Source: Bactericera cockerelli (lineage: Eukaryota; Arthropoda; Insecta; Hemiptera; Triozidae). From it: 64,000 bases of DNA. The position numbers and the translations under genes are program-made. The stretch covers positions 11,033,588-11,097,587 of the forward strand of contig CM044959.1 of the NCBI GenBank assembly GCA_024516035.1, written 5' to 3'. Positions within the stretch are counted from its first letter, which is position 1. Each line of letters starts with the position of its first letter. The notes under the pieces were generated by a model. That model saw only the letters and a list, made by a program, of their open reading frames with translations, was not told the origin of the DNA and ran no database searches. Positions 28,101 to 39,500 of this stretch are shown one piece after another.

Positions 28101-28243
28101 CTAATTGTTAAAGTTTGCCAATGGTTTGATTTGATAGGATTTTTTATCATAATTTTATAGTTTTCTTCTTTGGATTTGCTTTTTTAGTTGCAACACAAGT
28201 GTTCCGGAGATACAAGTGATTATAGATAGAAATGTATACTTAC

Positions 28244-30018
28244 TTGTCTTTTGTGAGTCCGCTTTGTGTTGTACATGTTGATTTTGATACGCTTTTCAAT
28301 TTGGAATGAATGTTGACTGCAGAATTTTGATTGAACTTGAACACAACTTAATTTTAATAAACTTCAGAATTTTGATTGATTTTGAACACAACACAATTTT
28401 GGTGGACTGTAGAATTTTGATCTCGAACACAACATAATTTTGGTAGACTGTATAATTTTGAAGACAAACATAATTTTGATGGACTGCAGAATTTTGAAGA
28501 GAGCATAATTTGAGTGGAATGCAGAATTTTGAAGACAACATAATTTTGATGGACTGCAGAATTTTGAAGACAGCATAGTTTGGGTGGACTGCAGAATTTT
28601 GAACACAACATAATTTTGATGGACTGCAGAATTTTGAAGACAGCATAATTTTGATGAACTGCAGAATTTTGAAGACAACATAATTTTGATGGACTGCAGA
28701 ATTTTGAAGACAGCATAATTTGGGTGGACTGCAGAATTTTGAAGACAGCATAATTTTGATGGACTGCAGAAGTTGAAGACAGCATAATTTTGATGAACTG
28801 CAGAATTTTGAAGACAGCATAATTTTGATGGATTGCAGAATTTTGAAGACAGCATAATTTGGGTGGACTGCAGAATTTTGAAGACAGCATAATTTTGATG
28901 GACTGCAGAATTTTGAAGACAGCATAATTTTGATGGACTGCAGAATTTTGAAGACAGCATAATTTTGATGGATTGCAGAATTTCGAAGACAGCATAATTT
29001 TGATGGACTGCAGAATTTTGAAGACAGCATAATTTGGGTGGACTGCAGAATTTTGAAGACAACATAATTTTGATGGACTGCAGAATTTTGAAGACAGCAT
29101 AATTTTGATGGACTGCAGAATTTTGAAGACAACATAATTTTGATGGACTGCAGAATTTTGAAGACAACATAATTTGGATGGACTGCAGAATTTTGAAGAC
29201 AGCATAATTTGGATGGACTGCAGAATTTTGAAGACAGCATAATTTTGATGGATTGCAGAATTTTGAAGACAGCATAATTTTGATGGATTGCAGAGTTTTG
29301 AAGACAGCATAATTTTGATGGACTGCAGAATTTTGAAGACAGCATAATTAGGGTGGACTGCAGAATTTTGGAGACAACATAATTTTGATGGACTGCAGAA
29401 TTTTGAAGACAGCATAATTTTGATGGACTGCAGAATTTTGAAGACAGCATAATTTTGATGGACTGCAGAATTTTGAAGACAGCATAATTTTGATGGACTG
29501 CAGAATTTTGAAGACAGCATAATTTTGATGGACTGCAGAATTTTGAAGACAACATAATTTTGATTGACTGCAGAATTTGAAGACAGCATAATTTTGATGG
29601 GTTGCAGAATTTTGAAGACAGCATAATTTTGATGGACTGCAGAATTTTGAATACAACATAATTTTGATTGACTGCAGAATTTGAAGACAGCATAATTTTG
29701 ATGGATTGCAGAATTTTGAAGACAGCATAATTTTGATGGATTGCAGAATTTCGAAGACAACATAATTTTGATGGACTGCAGAATTTTGAAGACAGCATAA
29801 TTTGGGTGGACTGCAGAATTTTGAAGACAGCATAATTTTGATGGACTGCAGAATTTTGAAGACAACATAATTTTGATGGACTGCAGAATTTTGATCTCGA
29901 ACACAACATAATTTTGGAAGACTGCAGATGTTTGATTCGTGAGACTTTCACTTTTGAATTTTTCAGATACGACGTAATTTTCATTGTAAAGTGTTGTGTT
30001 GTTTTTGCTTCTTAGTAC
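28244..30018 (-). other. Candidate minus-strand repetitive exon (copy 0)
   Basis: On the minus strand a gtttgcag acceptor at 30019-30020 and a CAA|gtaagt donor at 28243 bound a 1775-bp block made mostly of the 35-bp satellite. Two frames are open for about 560 residues (NSAVHQNYAVFKILQSIKIM and LSSKFCSPSKLCC-type repeats). Near the donor each frame meets a stop in this copy, so a simple single-exon reading fails. It is either a decayed gene or a coincidence of splice-like signals around a satellite. Confidence 0.25.
28312..29935. repeat. 35-bp satellite, copy 0
   Basis: About 45 units of aattttgatggactgcagaa + ttttgaagacagcat. Recurrent variants: tttgggtgg or tttgagtgg for ttttgatgg, gacaaca for gacagca, atgaactg, gattgattg and gaacacaac. 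The minus strand has no stop trinucleotide in the consensus in any frame. Confidence 0.96.
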
Positions 30019-30219
30019 CTGCAAACAAGAATATTTTTATCAGAACAATCACAAAACATAGTTTAAACTAAAGTGTCTCTTATTCATCTTAAAGTCTTTA
30101 TTGGTTGAGTCATAAGGACTGCATGCAGCTTTAGTAAGGTTTGTTTCCCATTACGTTTCCTTTGTTTCCTCATTACTCAGATTAGATGCTTTATTTGAGC
30201 TCGGCTAGTTTGGCAGCGT

Positions 30220-30440
30220 CAAGTAGTTGAGTAATAATAATCATGGCCTTATTTGTATCTACTGCTCCAATAGGACTAATGTGTCCCGTTATTCCAGCTG
30301 TAAGGCCAAACTAGACGTATTTTTTTTTGTTAACATCCCAAATGGCAGGTCGAATTGTCATGTCACGACTGGGTTTGAAGTGTGATCTCTGGACTACCAG
30401 AAAGACGAATCATTACCAGAACCAGCCGGGACAATAGGGC
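30220..30440 (-). mobile_element. Old SINE family A copy (inverted)
   Basis: aataatcatggccttattt, ggactaatgtgtcccgttat, cccaaatggcaggtcg, cactaccag-type head. It is strongly diverged and present in every array unit (e.g. 36860, 38700, 46410, 53485, 60750). Confidence 0.6.
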
Positions 30441-31310
30441 CAAATTATAACCTAACCCCTCAATGGCAAGTAAACATACTTAGTAAAAATAACAATTTGT
30501 AAAGCGAAAATAGTTGAATTGATTGAATTCAGAATAAACTACTATCTAGTTTGTCATTTTTAAAGCTATAAATTAAAAAAAAGAAGAAAAATGAATTTAC
30601 GTACCTGTGAGCAACTTAAAAAGCAAATCCTGAAATACAAGTTTGAAAATGGAAAAATACAATTGGCATTGGGGAATTTTAATCTCAAACCATTGGCAGA
30701 CAATAGTTACATAGTATTAGTAAAGATAAGTGACGTATGACACTAAGAATAACAAATACAATAATACATCAAAATCGTCATAAATACTTTTATTAACATT
30801 AGTTACAAACAAAGACAAAGTAGGTATTATATAGAACAAGATTGAATTGGTGAAAGAAAACACGAAAATTAATATGGTAATCATAAAAGTTTAAATACAA
30901 AATAAAGAACAATATAAACAAGAATAAAAAATAAACAACATAGACAAAATATAGACAGATGTCCTAACGAAAGGGCGGGGTTATTAAGGTGTAATTTAAT
31001 ATAGGTAATGTACTTAGAAATATATTTTTTTTCGTGTTGGTAGGTACATGCTTTCATGAGGGTAGTTCGGTATCAGAAGTGTGCGCGTGTCATCTTATGC
31101 GTGCAGGATTGTATTCACCCCTAGGTCTCCCGCAGGAATGGTAATATTAAGGAAAGTGCGTTTCTAATTAAAGCATGTACCATGTTATTCGCTATGAATC
31201 TTGATGAAAATCAGCAGTTCCCAAAGTATCATTTTCAAATTTCTTACTTGAGAAACACTTGAATGAAAGTTTTTTTTCTCCATTAAACCAAAATTCTTCA
31301 ATACTAACTT
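30441..31310. other. Unit sequence without recognised gene
   Basis: A+T-rich. A possible minus-strand 25-bp microexon (gatttgctttttaagttgct + cacag|gtacgt, 30605-30629, after a tgtatttcag acceptor) lies here. A family F motif (gatgtcctaacgaaaggg) is at 30958-30985. Otherwise nothing is recognisable. Confidence 0.35.
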
Positions 31311-31475
31311 CACTGCCTGATTAAGACCAATGAGTCCAATTTTTCCAGCAATAAATCTAAGACATTATTCTGTGGTCAAAATCCCAAGAGGAAAGATAAC
31401 ATGTCATATCCCGGTTAGGTTTCGAACCCGCGACATGCCAGAGGACTTGACCACTAAACTACCGGGAGAGCATGT
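31311..31475 (-). mobile_element. SINE family A (inverted, diverged)
   Basis: aagaccaatgagtccaat, taagacattattctgtggtc, B box complement aggtttcgaaccc, and gaccactaaactaccggg. Repeated in each unit (39795, 47500, 54580). Confidence 0.65.
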
Positions 31476-31564
31476 GAACAAAACAAAGTAAAACCATCTA
31501 GGCTCTGAAAGGAGTTAAAATAAAATCATGTGTTGAAAGGAGGGGTCGGGGGGCAATGCATAAC

Positions 31565-31775
31565 TAGTCAAGTGGTTAACACGCTAGTCTGGTAATCCAG
31601 GTAGTGTTGGGATCCGTTGGTTAGAATGCCAAACAATGCTTTAATTTTTAATTAATTATTTGAGAATGTGACCACATAATAATGAGACTCTGAGGGTTAG
31701 GTGGTAGAAAATGGTTGAGCATTAACCTGGCCTGGTGGTAACTTTCCCCTAAAGAGTATTTATTATTATTATTCT
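31565..31775 (+). mobile_element. SINE family C
   Basis: agtcaagtggttaacacgct, ggtaatccaggtagtgttg, then ccacataataatgagactc and tggtagaaaatggttgagc. Repeated in each unit (40030, 47750, 54825). Confidence 0.7.
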
Positions 31776-31884
31776 GAATCACTGGAGTGAAATTATTAGA
31801 AAACTTTAAACTTTTAATGTTCAGCGCAAACTATTGATAAAGTTATCGACCACTTATGTAAATCTGTTTAAACCAAAAACAATT

Positions 31885-32090
31885 TTTTCCCAGCCGAGGA
31901 TCGAACCCGGTACGCCAGAGTGAAAGACCAGTGCGCCAGCCAGTCAACCACGGTACGGCACAAATCAAATTTCTAGCAAAAGGAAAAATATTTTTTGCTC
32001 AAAATATATCTCAAACCCCCGACCTCTGGATTACCAGACATATGCGCAACGCCGCGCCTTGACCACTGAGCTACCGGGGCAGAATAAAAT
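31885..32090 (-). mobile_element. Two tRNA-like SINE heads
   Basis: At 31890-31965, cccagccgaggatcgaaccc with caaccacggtacgg. At 32020-32083, caaacccccgacctctgg with ccactgagctaccgggg, a family A-type head. Both are inverted and repeated in every unit. Confidence 0.5.
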
Positions 32091-32809
32091 GAAAATTTAC
32101 TTAAAGTTTATTTCAAACCTGCGACCTTCGTATTTGGAGTCTGAGTTGTCGACTGGATGATCCCCGTGGCTTTCTGCTGTCTAGTGGCTAATCCTGATCC
32201 ATTTTATTAACCCTTCACATCCGACCAGACGGTAGTAGCTCCATTGACATGATACGTACTCAGGTGCATCAAATTCCATCCGTGCTCATGTGGCTGAAGG
32301 TCGAACTTTCTATTTTAAACGTTGAATTTGGAAAAAAATAAGTTTTTAAAGGAACGCTTTATTAATTTGAATTCTATTCTTTTTACTTTTTTATAACTAA
32401 GATTATTGTATTACTTGGCTAGTTATTAGCATTTCTCATGAATTACCTGTATTCATAAACTTTTATCAATAGGTAATTTTCTTTTTCTAATAATAGGTAC
32501 TAGCTGAAATCCCGCACTTCGTCGCCGTTGAGGTTTTGGCCCGTGGCTAATCCTATTTGGATTTTTTAAAAATCCTTCATTGGTACGCAACTAAACCTCC
32601 ATACCTACATTTAAAATTAGGAGTAATACCTTAAGCACATATAGTATGCCTATGTTTGTACCGGTTTAAAGTAAAACTGAAATCAATGAGGATGTAGCTG
32701 GTTTTGTAAATTTCCAGCAAATGAAAGGCAAACCTCCCTTTTTGGAAAACCTAAAGTCTATAAAGACATAATTGAATCTCTACATGAGTTTTTCTTATCT
32801 CCGACATAA

Positions 32810-33035
32810 CATTGAAAACTTCTCGTTCTGTCACTGAAGTAAGCAACATCAGTGAGGTTAGGACCTATGTGGTGACCATACAAATGAGAATCTACGTAAT
32901 GACAGGCTAGTGGCTATGGGTATTCTCAGCCCCACTCAGGCTACGTGAGGTTAATGTGAGAAGCTGGTTTGTGAGTTTCCAGAGAATGAAGGGTGAAATC
33001 CTCGTCTTGAAAAAGGAAATTAATTTTGCAACGCC
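32810..33035 (+). mobile_element. Diverged 5S-headed SINE D
   Basis: gttctgtcactgaagtaagc and aacatcagtgaggttaggac resemble the middle of 5S rRNA (caccgaagttaagcaac). They are followed by the D core (gccccactcaggctacgtga, gtgagtttccagagaatgaa). A second, better copy of the head exists in units 1-3 (41232, 48947, 56026: cactgaagttaagcaacgtc). Confidence 0.6.
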
Positions 33036-33221
33036 AAAAACAAAACATATGGCTTCACCATTTATTTGAAAGAGGCGTTAAAGAAAAAGCAGAATAAATT
33101 AAAACAAAGTTTTAAACTACTGACGTTAACTTAGAAATAATAATTTATTTATCTACAGTGTCGCATTTATCTACATTTATCCAACTTTATTTCAAAACTG
33201 GCTCGCCCTGAATAGTATTTG

Positions 33222-34520
33222 GGGCGAGAGTAGCCCGGTGTACTGCGGGTTGCAGCACGTGCGACATCTGCAGGCGGAACTTACTAGGCAGGAGGACGAG
33301 CAGGCCGCGTTCACACGACTCAAGCACACGATCGGCCAGTACGAGGAACACGCGGCCAAAGTGACTGCGGAGAAGTTTGCTTTGCTCTCCAAGTGAACAG
33401 GCCGCGTTCACACGACTGAGACATACACTGGGGTAGTACAAGATGTAGCCAAAGTGACCGCAGAGAAGTTTGCTTTGCTCTCCAAGTTAACAGGCCGCGT
33501 TCACACAACTGAGAAATACACTGGGGTAGTACAAGGTGTAGCCAAAGTGACCGCAGAGAAGTTTGCTTTGCTCTCCAAGTGAACAGGCAGCGTTCACACG
33601 ACTGAGACACACACTGGGGTTGTACAAGGTGAAGCAAAAGGACCGCAGAGAAGTTTGCTTTGCTCTCAAAGTGAACAGGCCGCGTTCACACGACTGAGAA
33701 ATACACTGGGGTAGTACAAGGTGTAGCGAAAGTGACCGCAGAGAAGTTTGCTTTACTCTCCAAGTGAACAGGCAGCGTTCACACGACTGAGACACACACT
33801 GGGGTTGTACAAGGTGAAGCAAAAGTGGCCGCAGAGAAGTTTGCTTTGCTCTCCAAGTGAACAGGCCGCGTTCACACGACTGAGACATACACTGGGGTAG
33901 TACAAGATGTAGCCAAAGTGACCGCAGAGAAGTTTGCTTTGCTCTCCAAGTGAACAGGCCGCGTTCACACAACTGAGAAATACACTGGGGTAGTACAAGG
34001 TGTAGCCAAAGTGACCGCAGAGAAGTTTGCTTTGCTCTCCAAGTGAACAGGCAGCGTTCACACGACTGAGACACACACTGGGGTTGTACAAGGTGAAGCA
34101 AAAGTGACCGCAGAGAAGTTTGCTTTGCTCTCAAAGTGAACAGGCCGCGTTCACACGACTGAGAAATACACTGGGGTAGTACAAGGTGTAGCGAAAGTGA
34201 CCGCAGAGAAGTTTGCTTTACTCTCCAAGTGAACAGGCAGCGTTCACACGACTGAGACACACACTGGGGTTGTACAAGGTGAAGCAAAAGTGGCCGCAGA
34301 GAAGTTTGCTTTGCTCTTAAAGTGAACAGGCCGCGTTCACACGACTTAGACACACGCAGGGTAGTACAAGGTGCAGCCAAAGTGACCGCAGAGAAGTTTG
34401 CTTCTCAAAGTGAACAGGCCGCGTTCACACGACTTAGACACACGCAGGGTAGTTCAAGGTGCAGCCAAACTGACCGTAGAGAAGTTTGCTTTGCCCTCCA
34501 AGTGAACAGGCAGCGTTCAC
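33222..34520 (+). pseudogene. NUP160 exon 12 copy with expanded 93-bp array, unit 1
   Basis: Bases 33222-33396 keep the frame ESSPVYCGLQHVRHLQAELT ... EEHAAKVTAEKFALLSK-TGA, with LLVELARQEGEQD changed to LQAELTRQEDEQA. The first 46 bases and the acceptor are replaced by a family E SINE fragment (ccaactttatttcaaaactg). About 12 units of the 93-bp repeat follow, alternating two subtypes (ggggtagtac and ggggttgtac). It has no splice acceptor, so it is probably not expressed as part of NUP160. Confidence 0.88.
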
Positions 34521-34956
34521 ACGCTAGGGTAGTGTGCAAGGCCTAGCCAATGTGACCCGGAAGATGTTTTTACTAGTGCATTGGTAGTCAAGTGGTTAAC
34601 GCACTAGTCTGGTAATCCAGGTAGCTTAGGGGTCCGTTGGTTCGAATAGGGAATCCAACGCTTTGCAATGAATTGACTTGATAGAATTTATCTATGGATT
34701 TCGCCCTTAATGTTCCGTTTAGAAACGCGCTCTTTACTAATTATTAAAGTTTGCCAATGGTTTGATTTCATAGGATTTTTTATCATAATTATAATTTTAT
34801 AGTTTTCATTTTTTTGATTTGCTTTTTTAGTTGCAACACAAGTGTACCGGAGATAAAAGTTATTATAGATAAAAATGTATACTTACTTGTCTTTTGTGAG
34901 TCCGCTTTGTGTTGTACATGTTCATTTTGATTACGCTTTTCAATTTGGAATGAATG

Positions 34957-36544
34957 TGGATTGCAGAATTTTGATTGAACTTGAACACAACTTAATTTTG
35001 ACAAACTTCAGAATTTTGATTGATTTTTAACACAACACAATTTTGGTGGACTGCAGAATTTTGATATTCAACGCAACATAATTTTGGTAGACTGTATAAT
35101 TTTGAAGACAACATAATTTTGATGGACTGTAGAATTTTGAAGACAGCATAATTTGAGTGGACTGCAGAATTTTGGGTGGACTGCAGAATTTTGAACACAA
35201 CATAATTTTGATGGACTGCAGAATTTGGAGACAGCATAATTTTGATGAACTGCAGAATTTTGAAGACAACATAATTTTGATGGACTGCAGAATTTTGAAG
35301 ACAGCATAATTTGGGTGGACTGCAGAATTTTGAAGACAGCATAATTTGAGTGGACTGCAGAATTTTGAAGACAACATAATTTTGATGGACTGCAGAATTT
35401 TGAAGACAGCATAATTTGGGTGGACTGCAGAATTTTGAAGACAACATAATTTTGATGGACTGCAGAATTTTGAAGACAGCATAATTTGGGTGGACTGCAG
35501 AATTTTGAAGACAACATAATTTTGATGGACTGCAGAATTTTGAAGACAGCATAATTTGGGTGGACTGCAGAATTTTGAACACAACATAATTTTGATGGAC
35601 TGCAGAATTTGGAGACAGCATAATTTTGATGAACTGCAGAATTTTGAAGACAACATAATTTTGATGGACTGCAGAATTTTGAAGACAGCATAATTTGGGT
35701 GGACTGCAAAATTTTGAAGACAGCATAATTTTGATGGACTGCAGAATTTTGAAGACAGCATAATTTGGGTGGACTGCAGAATTTTGAACACAACATAATT
35801 TTGATGGACTGCAGAATTTGGATACAGCATAATTTTGATGAACTGTAGAATTTTGAACACAACATAATTTCTGATGGACTGCTGAATTTTGAAGACGGCA
35901 TGATTTTGATGGACTGCAGAATTTTGAAGACAGCATAATTTTGATTGATTGCAGAATTTTGAAGACAGCATAATTTTGATGGATTGCAGAATTTTGAAGA
36001 CAGCATAATTTGGATGGACTGCAAAATTTTGAAGACAGCATAATTTCGATGGACTGCAGAATTTTGAAGACAGCATAATTTTGATGGATTGCATAATTTT
36101 GAAGACAGCATAATTTTGATGGATTGCAGAATTTTGAAGACAACATAATTTTGATGGACTGCAGAATTTTGAAGACAACATAATTTTGATGGACTGCAGA
36201 ATTTTGAAGACAGCATAATTTTGATGGATTGCAGAATTTTGAAGACAGCATAATTTTGATGGACTGCAGAATTTCGAAGACAGCATAATTTTGATGGACT
36301 GCAGAATTTTGAAGACAACATAATTTTGATTGATTGCAGATTTTGAAGACAGCATAATTTTGATGGACTGCAGAATTTTGAAGACAGCATATTTTTGAAG
36401 ACAACATAATTTTGGTAGACTGCAGAATTTTGATTTTCAATACAACTCAATTTTGATGGACTGCAGAATTTTGATCTCGAACACAACATAATTTTGGAAG
36501 ACTGCAATCTCGCATACATTATAATTTTGACAGACTGCAGATGT
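34957..36544. repeat. 35-bp satellite, unit 1
   Basis: Same unit as copy 0, about 45 units. Minus-strand frames of 442-509 residues are open. A further 380-bp piece of the satellite (37981-38360) begins at the internal duplication breakpoint. Confidence 0.96.
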
Positions 36545-39500
36545 TTGATTCGTGAGACTTTCAATTTTGAATTTTTCAGATACGACGTAATTTTCATTGT
36601 AAAGTGTTGTGTTGTTTTTGCTTCTTAGTACCTGCAAACAAGAATATTTTTATCAGAACAATCACAAAACATAGTTTAAACTAAAATGTCTCTTATTCAT
36701 CTTAAAGTCTTTATTGGTTGAGTCATAAGGACTGCATGCAGCTTTAGTCAGGTTTGTTTCCCATTTTGTCAAAAAAAAAAAAAAAAAAAAAACCGTTCTC
36801 ATCACTCAGATTAGATGCTTTATTTGAGCTCGGCTAGTTTGGCAACGTCAAGTAATTGAGTAATAATAATCATGGCCTTATTTATATCTACTGCTGCAAT
36901 AGGACTAATGTGTCCCGTTATTCCAGCTGTAAGCCCAAACTAGACGTATTTTTTTGTTGTTGTTAACATCCCAAATGGCAGGTCGAATTGTCATGTCACG
37001 ACTGGGTTTGAAGTGTGATCTCTCCACTACCAGAAAGACGAATCATTACCAGAACCACCCGGAACAATAGGGCCAAATTATAACCTAACCCCTCAATGGG
37101 AAGTAAACATACTTAGTAAAAATAACAATTTGTAAAGCGAAAATAGTTGAATTGATTGAATTCAGAATAAACTACTATCTAGTTTGTCATTTTTAAACCT
37201 ATAAATTAAAAAAAGAAGAAAAATAAATTTACGTACCTGTGAGCAACTTAAAAAGCAAATCCTGAAATACAAGTTTGAAAATGGAAAAATACAATTGGCA
37301 TTGGGGAATTTCAATCTCAAAGCATTGGCAGACAATAGTTACATAGTATTAGTAAAGATAAGTGACGTATGACACTAAGAATAACAAATACAATAATACA
37401 TCAAAATCGTCATAAATACTTTTTATTAACATTAGTTACAAACAAAGACAAAGTAGGCATTATATAGAACAAGATTGAATTGGTGAAAGAAAACACGAAA
37501 ATTAATATGGTAATCATAAAAGTTTAAATACAAAATAAAGAACAATATAAACAAGAATAAAAAATAAACAACATAGACAAAATATAGACAGATGTCCTAA
37601 CGAAAGGGCGGGGTTATTAAGGTGTAATTTAATATAGGTAATGTACTTAGAAATATATTTTTTTTTCGTGTTGGTAGGTACATGGTTTCATGAGGGTAGT
37701 TCGGTATCAGAAGTGTGCGCGTGTCATCTTATGCGTGCAGGATTGTATTCACCCCTAGGTCTCCCGCAGGAATGGTAATATTAAGGAAAGTGCGTTTCTA
37801 ATTAAAGCATGTACCATGTTATTCGCATTGAATCTTGATGAAATTCCGCAGTTCCCAAAGTATCATTTTCAAATTTCTTACTTGAGAAACACTTGAATGA
37901 AAGTTTTTTTTCTCCATTAAACCAAAATTCTTCAATACTAACTTTACTGCCTGATCAAGACCAATGAGTCCCAAATTTCCACATAATTTTGATGGACTGC
38001 AGAATTTTGAAGACAACATAATTTTGATGGACTGCAGAATTTTGAAGACAGCATAATTTTGATGGATTGCAGAATTTTGAAGACAGCATAATTTTGATGG
38101 ACTGCAGAATTTCGAAGACAGCATAATTTTGATGGACTGCAGAATTTTGAAGACAACATAATTTTGATTGATTGCAGATTTTGAAGACAGCATAATTTTG
38201 ATGGACTGCAGAATTTTGAAGACAGCATATTTTTGAAGACAACATAATTTTGGTAGACTGCAGAATTTTGATTTTCAATACAACTCAATTTTGATGGACT
38301 GCAGAATTTTGATCTCGAACACAACATAATTTTGGAAGACTGCAATCTCGCATACATTATAATTTTGACAGACTGCAGATGTTTGATTCGTGAGACTTTC
38401 AATTTTGAATTTTTCAGATACGACGTAATTTTCATTGTAAAGTGTTGTGTTGTTTTTGCTTCTTAGTACCTGCAAACAAGAATATTTTTATCAGAACAAT
38501 CACAAAACATAGTTTAAACTAAAATGTCTCTTATTCATCTTAAAGTCTTTATTGGTTGAGTCATAAGGACTGCATGCAGCTTTAGTCAGGTTTGTTTCCC
38601 ATTTTGTCAAAAAAAAAAAAAAAAAAAAAACCGTTCTCATCACTCAGATTAGATGCTTTATTTGAGCTCGGCTAGTTTGGCAACGTCAAGTAATTGAGTA
38701 ATAATAATCATGGCCTTATTTATATCTACTGCTGCAATAGGACTAATGTGTCCCGTTATTCCAGCTGTAAGCCCAAACTAGACGTATTTTTTTGTTGTTG
38801 TTAACATCCCAAATGGCAGGTCGAATTGTCATGTCACGACTGGGTTTGAAGTGTGATCTCTCCACTACCAGAAAGACGAATCATTACCAGAACCACCCGG
38901 AACAATAGGGCCAAATTATAACCTAACCCCTCAATGGGAAGTAAACATACTTAGTAAAAATAACAATTTGTAAAGCGAAAATAGTTGAATTGATTGAATT
39001 CAGAATAAACTACTATCTAGTTTGTCATTTTTAAACCTATAAATTAAAAAAAGAAGAAAAATAAATTTACGTACCTGTGAGCAACTTAAAAAGCAAATCC
39101 TGAAATACAAGTTTGAAAATGGAAAAATACAATTGGCATTGGGGAATTTCAATCTCAAAGCATTGGCAGACAATAGTTACATAGTATTAGTAAAGATAAG
39201 TGACGTATGACACTAAGAATAACAAATACAATAATACATCAAAATCGTCATAAATACTTTTTATTAACATTAGTTACAAACAAAGACAAAGTAGGCATTA
39301 TATAGAACAAGATTGAATTGGTGAAAGAAAACACGAAAATTAATATGGTAATCATAAAAGTTTAAATACAAAATAAAGAACAATATAAACAAGAATAAAA
39401 AATAAACAACATAGACAAAATATAGACAGATGTCCTAACGAAAGGGCGGGGTTATTAAGGTGTAATTTAATATAGGTAATGTACTTAGAAATATATTTTT

